64,000 nucleotides of DNA, taken from NCBI GenBank assembly GCA_947495775.1, contig CANMAQ010000018.1, positions 31,763 through 95,762 on the forward strand. Reading direction: 5' to 3'. Shown here piece after piece: positions 1 through 9,968 of this stretch. The stretch is from Jejuia algarum. GTDB lineage: Bacteria; Bacteroidota; Bacteroidia; Flavobacteriales; Flavobacteriaceae. The notes below the pieces were generated by a model. That model was not told the DNA's origin. It ran no database searches and worked only from the letters and a program-made list of their open reading frames with translations. Each line of letters begins with the position of its first letter. Positions within the stretch are counted from its first letter, which is position 1. A program made the position numbers and the translations under genes.

Positions 1-2525
1 TTAAAACCATACACTTTAAACTTTTTATCCCTAAAACTTAACCCTTCTATAAAGGGCATAAGTAATCTAAAATCTAATTCTGGTTCGCCTCCAATAAATT
101 CTGGTTCGTATTCTTCGGGAAAATCATATAAATCGGTATCTACATTTTTACTCAACAACCTGTTTTTAAGATGATTTAGTAACCCTACAAATAAACTACT
201 CTCTGTACTATTATTAAAACTAATGGTGCGTGTAGTGTTAGCAGTAACCTCTCTTTCATTAACCCAAGCTTCTATAACATATGGTTTTAGCAACTCTGGC
301 TTAAACAATTCACATCCAAATAGAGGATCTCCTATTTCTGGGGAGAGCGTGACGTATATACGCTCTCTAGCACTATAACAACCATCTATTACTTGTGCTG
401 CATAATAGAAACGATCATTAACAAGTGACGCAGCTGGGTTAAGTTGTTCTCCCCCAGTAGGAACGGCATACCAAACAATCTCATTTCCAAAAGCAATTAA
501 ATCGCCTACAGTTTGAGATTCGTCTGCATAAAATTTCTGTATCGGGTTCGTTATTAGTGGTGGCTCTACAAAATTGGCAAATACCCTTACTTGAAAACGG
601 GTTTTACTTTCTGCTCCATTTCTAGGATCTCGCTGCGCTGCATAATAAGAAGTGTTAGGTTGTATAACTGTTTCCGCATTTAACACTTGACCTCCTGTAC
701 TACCGTTATACCAAACTACCGTTAGTCCTGGTTCTACTTCTAATACAATATCATCTAGCGTAGATGTTGTACATAAAACTTGTACTGGATCTCCTGTGGG
801 AGGCATAACACCAAGTTCGACTGTTACAGGAAAACGGCATTCGCAACCTCTACAAGATGCCGCATAATAGGTATTACCATTAACAACAGTTGTATTTGCA
901 TCCAATGGAGTTCCACCAGAACTAACTGAATACCAATACGTAGCACCATCATTCTCTATATAAATATCTTTAACTTGAGCTCTTGGGGTTTCGTAAATAT
1001 TAAACAATTCTTCCGAATAACCATCTGGACTCTCAAATGTTCTAACAGATACTGGTGTACGAGAACTAATAGCATCACTACTATCATCCCACCAATAAAA
1101 TGTATCATTTGCTGTAGCGCTAACTTGCTCTGAATTATTAAGAGCAGTACCTCCTGTCTCTGTTCTATACCAAGACACGTTAGCACCTTGAGGAAATAAG
1201 TTCGCTACCCTTGGGTAATCTTCGTACGCATCTAAACACAATATTAATACTTCTGGAACTACTGGTGGTACTACTGGAACTTCACAGTCGTATACAATCT
1301 TATAAGAGTCTCCATTAGCTATGGCTCTTCCCTTTACTTCTACCCCTTTAATAGTGATAGCTTCATTAGCGGTCTGTATTCTCAAATTTAGAAATAGCGT
1401 TACCCATAAATCAGATGTACAAATAAGTCCTGGCTCAAAAAGGCAAAACGACTCATAACCATAAGTGTTTTGTGTTGTATTACCATTATTTGCTTCTAAA
1501 AACTCATTTAAATGCAATAGATTTTCGTATAGCTCATGTACTCCATGTACTCCTATATCGCCACTAGTATTGTCTAAATCATCTTCGTCTAACAAATAGG
1601 CATCAACAACATTAATAGACTCAATATCAAACGCGCTATTATCATGCATACCTATATTTAAATTAAGAGTTGCATCTGTAACATTATTATCATTTTCATT
1701 CCTGAAACCTCGAAATTCACCACTAATACATAAAATGTTTGGACTAGGTTCTATTTCCTCCACATTTAAATAAAAATCCCATCGTATAGGTAAAAGAGGA
1801 AATTTTACGCTTTGCATTGTTAACCTATAAGTCCCTTGATTTCTTTTCCTTACAAAGTTTATAGTATGTCTGTTTCCACCTGACACACGGTAAAATTGCG
1901 TTTGAAATTCATTTCTAAATGACCATTCTAAACCAGTATATCTTATGTTTCTTGGGGTTTGAAGGGGCCCATCTAAGTGAAGTACTTCTGCTTCTGTTAC
2001 GTTTTTTATTATCATTACATCTGAAGGTCTGTCCTCTCTTTGTGGAGCATATATATGTCTAAAAACATTATCATCATTTATGTTTGAAGCTTCAAATGCT
2101 GTTGCTGTATAATAGTTGTTAGATAAATCTAAGTCTTCTATAAAACGAGGAAAAAGACAGCCTTCCCCTAAGCTACCTCTTAATTTATTACCTCCTAATT
2201 TTAAAACTTGCAAATTTGTCAATGCCGCAATTTCTATAGGCAAAACGCCTTCCAAATCATTTTCAGACAAATCTAACATATATACATTTCCATTACCTGT
2301 AAGATAAACACCATGCCAATTTTCGATATTTTGTGCATCATCCCAAGGATTTACAGCATCTCTTTCATTTTTCCAGTTAGGCCCTCCTGTGGCATTATAC
2401 AGGGCTCTTAAAGCTTCTTTTTGGCTAATTTGTGGAATATTACAGTCATTATTTTGACCATATAGCGCGACATTGCCTATAATTAATATTAGTATTACGC
2501 TTAAATTACGATATAAATTTGCCAT
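1..2525 (-). CDS. Secreted LRR and Ig-like repeat protein, partial (3' end beyond window)
   Basis: The frame is open from the start codon to base 1, giving about 841 residues, and no stop is reached, so the protein continues outside the window. An N-terminal signal peptide is visible (hydrophobic SVILILIIGNVALYG then QNN). Leucine-rich repeat-like units follow at about residues 45-130 (TGGPNW, LDLSENDLEGVLP, LKLGGNKLRGSL). The C-terminal half has about four Ig-like repeats, each ending in a YYAA-type motif (GNTYYAAS, NTSYYAAQ, DRFYYAAQ) after a WY...GG core. The start at 2525 puts the signal peptide at the N-terminus; an in-frame ATG at 2567 would add 14 polar residues. It lies 46 nt (or 4 nt) downstream of the large RHS-like gene, so the two are probably cotranscribed. 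It is likely a cell-surface adhesin or a partner of the RHS-like protein; the exact function is unknown. Confidence 0.8.
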   Translation of the reverse strand, partial: MANLYRNLSVILILIIGNVALYGQNNDCNIPQISQKEALRALYNATGGPNWKNERDAVNPWDDAQNIENWHGVYLTGNGNVYMLDLSENDLEGVLPIEIAALTNLQVLKLGGNKLRGSLGEGCLFPRFIEDLDLSNNYYTATAFEASNINDDNVFRHIYAPQREDRPSDVMIIKNVTEAEVLHLDGPLQTPRNIRYTGLEWSFRNEFQTQFYRVSGGNRHTINFVRKRNQGTYRLTMQSVKFPLLPIRWDFYLNVEEIEPSPNILCISGEFRGFRNENDNNVTDATLNLNIGMHDNSAFDIESINVVDAYLLDEDDLDNTSGDIGVHGVHELYENLLHLNEFLEANNGNTTQNTYGYESFCLFEPGLICTSDLWVTLFLNLRIQTANEAITIKGVEVKGRAIANGDSYKIVYDCEVPVVPPVVPEVLILCLDAYEDYPRVANLFPQGANVSWYRTETGGTALNNSEQVSATANDTFYWWDDSSDAISSRTPVSVRTFESPDGYSEELFNIYETPRAQVKDIYIENDGATYWYSVSSGGTPLDANTTVVNGNTYYAASCRGCECRFPVTVELGVMPPTGDPVQVLCTTSTLDDIVLEVEPGLTVVWYNGSTGGQVLNAETVIQPNTSYYAAQRDPRNGAESKTRFQVRVFANFVEPPLITNPIQKFYADESQTVGDLIAFGNEIVWYAVPTGGEQLNPAASLVNDRFYYAAQVIDGCYSARERIYVTLSPEIGDPLFGCELFKPELLKPYVIEAWVNEREVTANTTRTISFNNSTESSLFVGLLNHLKNRLLSKNVDTDLYDFPEEYEPEFIGGEPELDFRLLMPFIEGLSFRDKKFKVYGF

Positions 2526-2571
2526 ATATTGATATTGTATTGTGCCATATGTTGTGTTCAGCTTCATAATT

Positions 2572-5500
2572 CTAGTTATTATCTAAATTAGATTTAAACA
2601 ACTGAAATTTATTATACGATTTTCCATGGCAATTGTCATCTTTAAAAACCGTTACATCAAATGCCTTTGTAAAACGCACATTTCCCCTAGTATCTACAAG
2701 TCTAAAGTTTGTTGCCAGCGTACTCTTCTTCTTTCGCTGCCCACCGATTTCTAATTGGGCATTAAAGCGCCCTGTAGCATCTAATGTTATGGGAGTGGTA
2801 AATGTTAAAATACCATTGATGTGTTCTCCGTTTTCCATTTTAACGCCATTAAGGAAAATATGCCACCACCCCCTAGGAGTTCGTGTTACTTCTATAATAA
2901 AAGTAGCTGTATCATTTGGTGTCCCATTTACTGTAAAGGTCATATGTTTGCCACAATGGAAACTTAATCGCTCTGATTGGACAAGGTCTGTAATTTTTAA
3001 ATTAGAGTTATCATCACAGGCATCTCCAATACCATCATTATCACGATCTGCTTGACTCGTGTTAGGTGTATACACACATTTATCTGTAGCATTAGGTATC
3101 CTATCGTGATCTATATCATCTTCATTACCCGATATCCCTTTAAGCTCAACCGTTTTAAGAGCAGAAGCACCTGTAGGTAAAAACAAACTACGCAATCCTG
3201 TATGCGACTGGTCTTCTGATATTTCTGCGCCTTTAGGCCCATCATCAACAATCGTATTTTTAAAATTAAAATGGCCTTCGTCTGTATTTAAAAAGCTATA
3301 ATCTTCAAAATTATCAGTTCCCATATGCCCATACTTGCTATTAGATGCCACAGCAATTGGCAAAGTAAAGTTATAACCATATTGTGCAGAAGAATACCTA
3401 TTTAAAGCATCTCTATTTTCTATTTCTGCACCAAAAGGACTGTATTGCGTTACCTCGCTAGCAAAAGTCCAAGGCCCTTCTTTGTTTTCTATTTGGTTAA
3501 GTACAGCCGTATTTTCTACCCATCCAGAGGCTCCGTTTAAGGCATAAAATGGTGTGAAATCTTTAAAATAACCTTCATTTCTGGTGTGACGCTTAGCTGT
3601 TGTTTCTTGTGAAATAGCTACACGTTCTGTTAAATAGGCATACGATTTGTCTGCACGCCACTCACCTTTTACATTATAAACATAAGGATTAAACCCATAC
3701 TCTTCTATTGGTATTTCTGCCAAGACATCACTATCCACACTTGCATTAGGGATATAAGGCAAATTATTTTCACATTGGCAGTTCCAAAAATCTTTATATT
3801 TTACAGCACTTGCATTTACTATGCGCAAACTTGTTGCTGTTTGATGAAACGTTGCTGTATTAATACCTGAAGTGTAATTTCCGTTGTTGTCTTTAACAGG
3901 TAGTGGATCTTTCATCATGGTCACAGCTCCCATGTTCCCTTGTTGTTGGTTACGGTATCCTGAACGAATAATTTTAAAATCAAAATTTTGAAACTCAGAA
4001 CCATCTATAATTACCCCATTTCTATCCATTAATTTAATACCATTGCCTCCTCCCGCATAAGCAACAACCCAAAGACGTTTTCCTTTATTGATGGCGGGGG
4101 TACGTGCCATTATTTCATCTCCTAAAGCAAAATAGTTACTAGCATCGCTTATGCCCTGTAGCCTAAAATAATTTCCCGAATATTCTAACTTACCTCTAAG
4201 CCCTATGTTTGTTGTAGCTTGCCCCATTTCATTATACCTCCAATAAGCTGGGAAATTGAAATTATAATACGAGTCATCATATTCATTTATTGTTTTCGTT
4301 AACAATACTTGTCCTGTTTCGGCATCCCAAGCTTCATTTACCGTAGATACTCTAGCTCCCAAATCTGTTGCTATTTTTTCTTTTAATAATGCTGTAGTAT
4401 GTACTGTTTTTGTTGTTATAGCGCTATGCCCTATGTTTTCTTGAGTTGTAGAAATAGGAAAAACAGTTGCTATAATTAACACGAACAATGGAAAAGGAAG
4501 TGCTGCAACATTGGCATTAGCACCCAATGTTTGCGATTTGGAGTAAGATTCTCTAAAATCTGTAATCACATCGTAATCTACTGCTATTTCTTTATCCTCT
4601 ACAATACCTTGCTTATTAATTACAGGGAGTCTATTACTTAACTCTCCTTCCTGTCCTTCTTTTGTACTATATCTATATTCTACTGCAGAAATAGGTTGCT
4701 TAACACCTTCTTGAAATACTTTTTGTGTACGCATTTTACCATCCATATCATTAGTATGAACAACATAACCTTGCGATAAGGTTAATTCGTTTTTAACATG
4801 AATAGGAATTCCGAAAAGGCCTCCTATTACATTTTCAAGAACACTTCTTTGATTACTTGAATAGTCTGAATCAATATCTGTATAGTCCACTTTTGTTGGA
4901 AAATCTTTTGAAGTATAGTATTCTGAAACAACTTTACCTGTAGCATGACTTGTAATATCATCGCTTTTTCTATCTAAATTTTTAACTGTTACTCTACTAT
5001 AAGTAACTTTAGAAGTTGGAAAAAAGGCTTTTCCAAAAGGCTTCTCAATATAACTTAATTCTCTTGGAGAAATAAGTCGTTCTCCTTTATCGTAAAAGGG
5101 TTCTACAAATGGGTTTTCGGCACTATCGTTTGGCTCGAAAGTAGCTACACCACTACTAGAGTTATCATTCAACTTATAGTCATAGATTTGACCATAAGAT
5201 TGCTTAGGTGCTCCATTCGTCATAACATCCCAATTGTCTTGCATTTCTATACGTTTTATTCTAGCGCCCCCACCAAGTTTATCGGTTTTCGGGTTTGACA
5301 GACGTATCCAAGATTTATTTGGTATAAATCGTTGTGCACACAAAAACTCATCACTTCTTAATTTTCCGTTTGGCCCCGTAAATATCTGCCCTACAGCCTC
5401 TATATCTGAAACTAATTGTTTTGCAATGGTAACTATATTTTCTGTGCGATGGTCTTGATTTAAGCCATAAACAATACCATTTAAATACGTTCTCCCAAAA

Positions 5501-8500
5501 AACAAACCTGCTTTCGTTATAGGATTGACATCTTTATTGCCACTAAGGCCACCTTCTAATGACGAAAATTGCATAGGAATGGCCGCGTAAATTAAATTAT
5601 CATTGCCTTGAAACACTTTTACAGGAGCATCTCTTTGAAAATAACCCGTTATATAATCGTAAGCGCTACTAGAAGGATTTAACGCGCCTTCTTTAGTCAT
5701 ATTCATTAAAAATCTAAAATAAATAGGTTTATCTGCAATACCTTTTAAATATTTTAATGCAAATGCACTTGAGCTCATAGACTCTGTTTCTTCTGGCAAA
5801 TGGACATATAAATACTTGGCCTCACCATTATTTTTATAAAGTAGTGTACTACGTTTTGGATTTGTACCATCTGTATTACTTGCATTAGAGCTTCCCACAC
5901 CTACAACCTTAAACATTTTTTGAGTGTCACGGTCTTGTACATATTGATAATCATCACTTTCATAAGACAAATCTATACGCCCTCCAGACGGCAACTCTAT
6001 AGATGTTAATGCCCATGCAGCAGCATACACATCCTGAACAGCTTTACTTTCCTGATTAACAAAGGGGTATTCTGAAGTTGTTAGAGGGTCATCTGTTTTA
6101 CAGCCACCTTCGTTAGGCTTGTAGTTTCCCCAAATATCAAAGGCCTTTAAGCTATAATTAGGATTATTATTCATGATAGTGACACCAACACCATTTGCAT
6201 TTTCTATCTCAAAATTTTTCTCATAATTAAAGATGTATGGTGTGTGCTTACCCATTTTAGAAGATCTGTATGTAAAGTATACTTTTTTAAGAGTTAACTT
6301 ACCAAGTTGGTTTTCAATCTCATTAGAATCGAGATTACCTCTTAAATTATTAAGTACACCTTTACATAAACTGTAATCATATACAAAATGGGCTGTTTTT
6401 ATTGGTGCTAACTCTTCCAACGTAGGCGCCCTGTTTAAACCAGCATTCTGTAATTTAAAGGCATCATATTCTGGTTTAGAATATAGTTTTATCGTGTTTA
6501 ATTTATAAACTTCTTGCTCACCATCATTTGCCAGAGGCACAGTGCCATTAACATCTAATACACCTCGTCCATCTTTACGTGCGGTAATATCGAATATAGC
6601 AATATGTGTTTTGGTTTCTATCTTTCTAATGTATTTTATCTCTTTCTCTCCATAAATATAACTTCCCTTTTGGTCTGAAGAATTTGCATTTAAACCCGCA
6701 TTGTAGGAAGCCTTTTTGTATCCATATGGGATACGCCATTGAAAAGGTGCATCTTGTTTAACGTATTCAAATAATGTATAGGCTCCTAGATCGTCTGCAC
6801 TAGGCCCATTTCCTGTTAGGTCCTCATAGTCTGAAGATAGTACTGATGATAACAAGTAAGTATGTGCATAAGCAGGTGTCTTTACATTATTATAAAAATG
6901 GTCTACACCTGACCTATTATCTAAAGTATTTTCTCTAGATCTATAATCCACAGTTCCCGAAGCACAATCATATGTATTCGAGTCTGTAGCAAACGTAACC
7001 TCTTGTTTATCTGAATTGTACGCTGTCTCTCCATAAACATAGGTTCCTCCATCTGGTTGCACTATTCTAATCTCTGCGGTATGATGTTCTTTTGCATACG
7101 TATTAATACGATTTAGAGCATAGCCATCTTCATAAAAATCACGTAGTTCTGCTACACTTAATTTTTGAACAGATTGGTTACGTATATCTCTGTTACGCCT
7201 TTTAAATGTTCCTGTAAAAGGCTTATCTTGATAAGTAGCTATGTTAGAATTAGGTTGAGAACGTTTTACTCGAAATACATTACCAACATTAGCCCCAATA
7301 AAATTATTTCCAGAGGTATTATTTTTACCAACAATTTTAAGAGACATGGCTTTATCTCCCTCCAATTGTTCTGTAAAAAGGGAACGCTCTTGATCTACTT
7401 TATGCTCTCCAATATATTTAAAGTAAACTGCTTCATAATCTAAATTTGATGGTATAACATCTTCTCTCTGATTTTTAAAAGATGTCGAAGCTTTCGTATT
7501 CCAAACACCTGTATGACTTTCTGATGGTGCTGTCACAAAATTACCTCCATAATGCCATCCCGTTCCTCCTTCAGCCTCTACACCTAAACTGAAAGATTTT
7601 GATTCATCCTGTACATACTCATCGTAAATTTGTCCTATTTGACTGCGATGCGGTCTAAACATCCCTCCAACCCCTTGACCTTTTACACTATACAAATCGT
7701 ACGTATAGTTTGTAGTTGGCAGTGCTAAAGTATTTCGACTGATTATTCTATCGTTTTCTCTATTATAATCTAAAACATCATGAATACTAGCTTTACCTGT
7801 ATGCTCATAGCCATAAGCCTTCTCTATTTTTATAGGGTCTTTTATTTTTTGAACTGAAGCTGTTGCCGATATTTCTACTTCACCGTCTCCACCCCACAAA
7901 TCAATACCTGTGGAAAATGAAAATGTACTATTAAAATCTGTAAATGCAGTACGCTTTCTTGGTGTAAAAGTTGGTCTTGAAAAAGATATATTCCCAGACG
8001 TTCCTCCTGCGCTATTAGCCCCTGATTGAGTACTAATACCTTCTGTTGAACTTACTACTACTTTATTATAAGGCATCGAAACCGATGCAGACAAACCAAA
8101 AGAACTAAGTCCTCTATTTGAATTATAGGAAAGTCCAGCATTTAAACTCCCCATTACCCCTAACTTTTCTAGTTCTCCAATCTTAGCTTTAGCATTTACT
8201 TTTGGTGAGATTGTAGCGCCTTCAATTGTAGAACTTTGTACATCCATACCTACGCTTACATAATCTCCCAAATCAAAAGACAATCCAAATGAAGGTTTAA
8301 AACTAACTCCTGTATAATTGTTATAATTAACCCCCATTCCAACAGAAAGTGAAGTTCCTGTACTCACAACTTCCTTCACAGCATCTTCTCCTTCTATTCC
8401 AAAGATCTGCCCTCCAAATTGGGCGCTAATACCAACGTTAACATTTGGTTTTACATTATTTTCATAAACCATTTCATCCCCCTGAAAATCGTCTGGAATC

Positions 8501-8832
8501 CCACGAACTTGACGATTAATTTGTCCGACATTTAAATTCCATCCTAGACCTACCCAAGAGGCCTCTTGATCCATTGTTATTCCAGAATCGTAAGCTAAAT
8601 TTAGAGGGTACCCCCCAACATCCATAATAGGGATATTATAATTAAAGTCTCCTGATGATAAATTCACCATATCGGAAGTCCCTATAGGGGTAAATGCATT
8701 AAACTCTGGCTGTGACGGCCCACTTGTTAAAGCAAATAACCGGAATGGTTGTGCACTCATTAAAATAAGTTGAATGGCTAAATAACTTGCTAATACTTTA
8801 GAAAATTTACTTTTGCGAATACTATGAATCAT
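2572..8832 (-). CDS. Giant secreted RHS/SpvB-like protein with thrombospondin-type-3 repeat
   Basis: This 2086-residue protein has an N-terminal signal peptide (hydrophobic stretch at about residues 13-34). Near residues 61-110 is the motif set typical of long Flavobacteriia RHS-associated proteins: SGDFNYNIPIMD, GITMDQEASWVGLGWN and VRGIPDDFQG. Long beta-rich YD-poor regions follow. Near residues 1905-1945 are two Asp-rich calcium-binding repeats of thrombospondin type 3 kind (DHDRIPNATDKC, DRDNDGIGDACDD). In related genomes such proteins precede RHS-core polymorphic toxins; that comparison is from knowledge of the family, not from this sequence. No T9SS sorting tail is seen. The downstream LRR/Ig gene follows immediately. 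Its start overlaps the stop of a possible 43-codon ORF by four bases (ATGA). It could be an adhesin, a toxin-delivery shell or a matrix protein. Confidence 0.8.
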   Translation of the reverse strand: MIHSIRKSKFSKVLASYLAIQLILMSAQPFRLFALTSGPSQPEFNAFTPIGTSDMVNLSSGDFNYNIPIMDVGGYPLNLAYDSGITMDQEASWVGLGWNLNVGQINRQVRGIPDDFQGDEMVYENNVKPNVNVGISAQFGGQIFGIEGEDAVKEVVSTGTSLSVGMGVNYNNYTGVSFKPSFGLSFDLGDYVSVGMDVQSSTIEGATISPKVNAKAKIGELEKLGVMGSLNAGLSYNSNRGLSSFGLSASVSMPYNKVVVSSTEGISTQSGANSAGGTSGNISFSRPTFTPRKRTAFTDFNSTFSFSTGIDLWGGDGEVEISATASVQKIKDPIKIEKAYGYEHTGKASIHDVLDYNRENDRIISRNTLALPTTNYTYDLYSVKGQGVGGMFRPHRSQIGQIYDEYVQDESKSFSLGVEAEGGTGWHYGGNFVTAPSESHTGVWNTKASTSFKNQREDVIPSNLDYEAVYFKYIGEHKVDQERSLFTEQLEGDKAMSLKIVGKNNTSGNNFIGANVGNVFRVKRSQPNSNIATYQDKPFTGTFKRRNRDIRNQSVQKLSVAELRDFYEDGYALNRINTYAKEHHTAEIRIVQPDGGTYVYGETAYNSDKQEVTFATDSNTYDCASGTVDYRSRENTLDNRSGVDHFYNNVKTPAYAHTYLLSSVLSSDYEDLTGNGPSADDLGAYTLFEYVKQDAPFQWRIPYGYKKASYNAGLNANSSDQKGSYIYGEKEIKYIRKIETKTHIAIFDITARKDGRGVLDVNGTVPLANDGEQEVYKLNTIKLYSKPEYDAFKLQNAGLNRAPTLEELAPIKTAHFVYDYSLCKGVLNNLRGNLDSNEIENQLGKLTLKKVYFTYRSSKMGKHTPYIFNYEKNFEIENANGVGVTIMNNNPNYSLKAFDIWGNYKPNEGGCKTDDPLTTSEYPFVNQESKAVQDVYAAAWALTSIELPSGGRIDLSYESDDYQYVQDRDTQKMFKVVGVGSSNASNTDGTNPKRSTLLYKNNGEAKYLYVHLPEETESMSSSAFALKYLKGIADKPIYFRFLMNMTKEGALNPSSSAYDYITGYFQRDAPVKVFQGNDNLIYAAIPMQFSSLEGGLSGNKDVNPITKAGLFFGRTYLNGIVYGLNQDHRTENIVTIAKQLVSDIEAVGQIFTGPNGKLRSDEFLCAQRFIPNKSWIRLSNPKTDKLGGGARIKRIEMQDNWDVMTNGAPKQSYGQIYDYKLNDNSSSGVATFEPNDSAENPFVEPFYDKGERLISPRELSYIEKPFGKAFFPTSKVTYSRVTVKNLDRKSDDITSHATGKVVSEYYTSKDFPTKVDYTDIDSDYSSNQRSVLENVIGGLFGIPIHVKNELTLSQGYVVHTNDMDGKMRTQKVFQEGVKQPISAVEYRYSTKEGQEGELSNRLPVINKQGIVEDKEIAVDYDVITDFRESYSKSQTLGANANVAALPFPLFVLIIATVFPISTTQENIGHSAITTKTVHTTALLKEKIATDLGARVSTVNEAWDAETGQVLLTKTINEYDDSYYNFNFPAYWRYNEMGQATTNIGLRGKLEYSGNYFRLQGISDASNYFALGDEIMARTPAINKGKRLWVVAYAGGGNGIKLMDRNGVIIDGSEFQNFDFKIIRSGYRNQQQGNMGAVTMMKDPLPVKDNNGNYTSGINTATFHQTATSLRIVNASAVKYKDFWNCQCENNLPYIPNASVDSDVLAEIPIEEYGFNPYVYNVKGEWRADKSYAYLTERVAISQETTAKRHTRNEGYFKDFTPFYALNGASGWVENTAVLNQIENKEGPWTFASEVTQYSPFGAEIENRDALNRYSSAQYGYNFTLPIAVASNSKYGHMGTDNFEDYSFLNTDEGHFNFKNTIVDDGPKGAEISEDQSHTGLRSLFLPTGASALKTVELKGISGNEDDIDHDRIPNATDKCVYTPNTSQADRDNDGIGDACDDNSNLKITDLVQSERLSFHCGKHMTFTVNGTPNDTATFIIEVTRTPRGWWHIFLNGVKMENGEHINGILTFTTPITLDATGRFNAQLEIGGQRKKKSTLATNFRLVDTRGNVRFTKAFDVTVFKDDNCHGKSYNKFQLFKSNLDNN

Positions 8833-8960
8833 AATTCGTATGGATAATTAAACAGTATATAATCTACTTTTAGGTACTTAAAGGCGTCTTCTATTACTGC
8901 ATTTAAGCCTCTAACATGTCTCATGAGTTTAGCACCGCTTAAACATACCATGGGACACAT
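8829..8960 (-). CDS. Possible 43-residue leader ORF coupled to the RHS-like gene
   Basis: An ATG at 8960 opens a 43-codon frame beginning MCPMVCLSG and ending FNYPYEL. Its TGA overlaps the ATG of the giant RHS-like gene by four bases, a typical translational-coupling arrangement. There is no recognisable domain and no signal peptide. In AT-rich DNA an ORF of this size can occur by chance, so the ATGA overlap is the only real support. Confidence 0.25.
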   Translation of the reverse strand: MCPMVCLSGAKLMRHVRGLNAVIEDAFKYLKVDYILFNYPYEL

Positions 8961-9302
8961 TTCATGACACTATTTACTAAAAAAACATATGCTCTATTGA
9001 AAAAAACAATCCTTTAATATCTTACATTTTGCACAGGTGTTACAACAACTAAACATGCAAGGCCTCCCACAAAACAAAGACCGTTTTGCTAAAGCGTCAT
9101 TTAAGCAAACATGCAAAAAGACTACAAGTAGTATAAAAAAGATTATATGATAAAGCCATTGTCGTTAAGCAATTGAAGACAAATATAATTTAGTTCTCAG
9201 AAAATGAACTAAGGCTTTACCTTAGAAAAACAAAGGTAAATCCCTTTATTTTTACAAAAAAAAATACGTATCCTTACGGATTCAAGATTTACACTTACAG
9301 CG
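8961..9302. other. Intergenic region with hairpins
   Basis: I find no convincing gene here. Two overlapping inverted repeats sit at 9191-9213 (TTAGTTC arms) and 9211-9227 (CTAAGG arms, 5-nt loop). They could end queD transcription on the minus strand, although neither is followed by a strong T run. A TAnnTTTG box on the minus strand at 9179-9186 could start the RHS-like operon, but no good -33 box is paired with it. Confidence 0.3.
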
Positions 9303-9755
9303 TTACTTTTGGTCGTAAGCAAACCACTCTGCAAAACTAGTTGCTGTTTCTTGTAATTTAAGCGAATGTAGTTTGATGTTTTCTGGTAAACGCGTCTTTA
9401 TTTTTTGAGCAAAGTCAATCACCATCATTTCACTTGTAGGCTGGTAATCTACCAACAACACATTATGACCTCTATCACTAAGTTCCTTAGCTAGCTCTAC
9501 GTGCGGGGTATTTTTATTGAAAACTGTAGCATGATCAAATACATCTACAATCTCTTCTTTTACAATCTTTTTAAGATCTCCAAAATCGATGACCATCCCG
9601 TACTTTACATTAGAGCTATCGTTAATTGGCTTACCTATTACTGTAACATCTAAACGGTAACTATGGCCATGTACATTTTTGCACTTCCCATCATAACCAT
9701 ATAGGGCATGACCAGTTTCAAAAGAAAATTGCTTTGTAATACGTATATTGCTCAT
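9303..9755 (-). CDS. queD: 6-carboxytetrahydropterin synthase QueD
   Basis: QueD belongs to the 6-pyruvoyl-tetrahydropterin synthase fold and converts 7,8-dihydroneopterin triphosphate to 6-carboxy-tetrahydropterin in the queuosine/preQ0 pathway in the cytosol. The 150-residue length fits the family. Visible family features are FETGHAL near residue 12, with the first zinc ligand His, and CKNVHGH near residue 26, with the catalytic Cys and the His-x-His zinc ligands. A later DHATVFN supplies the catalytic Asp-His pair, and the C-terminal LQETATSFAEW holds the conserved glutamate that binds the pterin. It stands alone; the nearest upstream item is a TATATTTG promoter box 21 nt before the ATG. 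The start at 9755 gives the standard N-terminus. Confidence 0.93.
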   Translation of the reverse strand: MSNIRITKQFSFETGHALYGYDGKCKNVHGHSYRLDVTVIGKPINDSSNVKYGMVIDFGDLKKIVKEEIVDVFDHATVFNKNTPHVELAKELSDRGHNVLLVDYQPTSEMMVIDFAQKIKTRLPENIKLHSLKLQETATSFAEWFAYDQK

Positions 9756-9775
9756 CTTAACGTTGTATTGGATGG

Positions 9776-9783
9776 CAAATATA
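9776..9783 (-). promoter_or_regulatory. Bacteroidota -7 promoter box for queD
   Basis: TATATTTG on the minus strand matches the TAnnTTTG box exactly and lies 21 nt before the queD ATG, predicting a leader of about 14 nt. A TTTG box 19 bp upstream is not present, so the site rests on the -7 box alone. Confidence 0.45.
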
Positions 9784-9882
9784 CTATCTTCTGCGGTTCC
9801 TATTAATAAAATAAATAATAATTAATACAATTCCTAATATTAAAAAAAGGCCATTACCTCCTAAAAAGCTTAAAATTTCCAT
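9784..9882 (-). CDS. Tiny single-span membrane protein (32 residues)
   Basis: ATG at 9882 to TAG at 9784-9786 encodes 32 residues: a short polar start (MEILSFLGGNG), one strongly hydrophobic helix (LFLILGIVLIIIYFI) and a basic end (NRNRRR). That is the layout of a single-pass small membrane protein with its Arg-rich end in the cytosol. The stop abuts the queD promoter box. The helix-then-arginines composition is unlikely by chance. The function is unknown; no family is recognised. Confidence 0.5.
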   Translation of the reverse strand: MEILSFLGGNGLFLILGIVLIIIYFINRNRRR

Positions 9883-9968
9883 GACGTTACGGTTTAAGAT
9901 GTAATAATAAAGTTTAAATGTAATATTTACAACTTAACAGCATAAAATACCACATTACAACGCTATAG

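Noticed and set aside
9179..9186. Minus-strand TATATTTG as promoter of the RHS-like operon
   Set aside because: No TTTG/TTG box at about 19 bp upstream, and it would give a 350-nt leader; kept only as a note.
9211..9227. Recurring CTAAGG-N5-CCTTAG hairpin (also at 31844-31860) as a regulatory family
   Set aside because: Only two short copies in unrelated contexts; chance cannot be excluded from this window alone.
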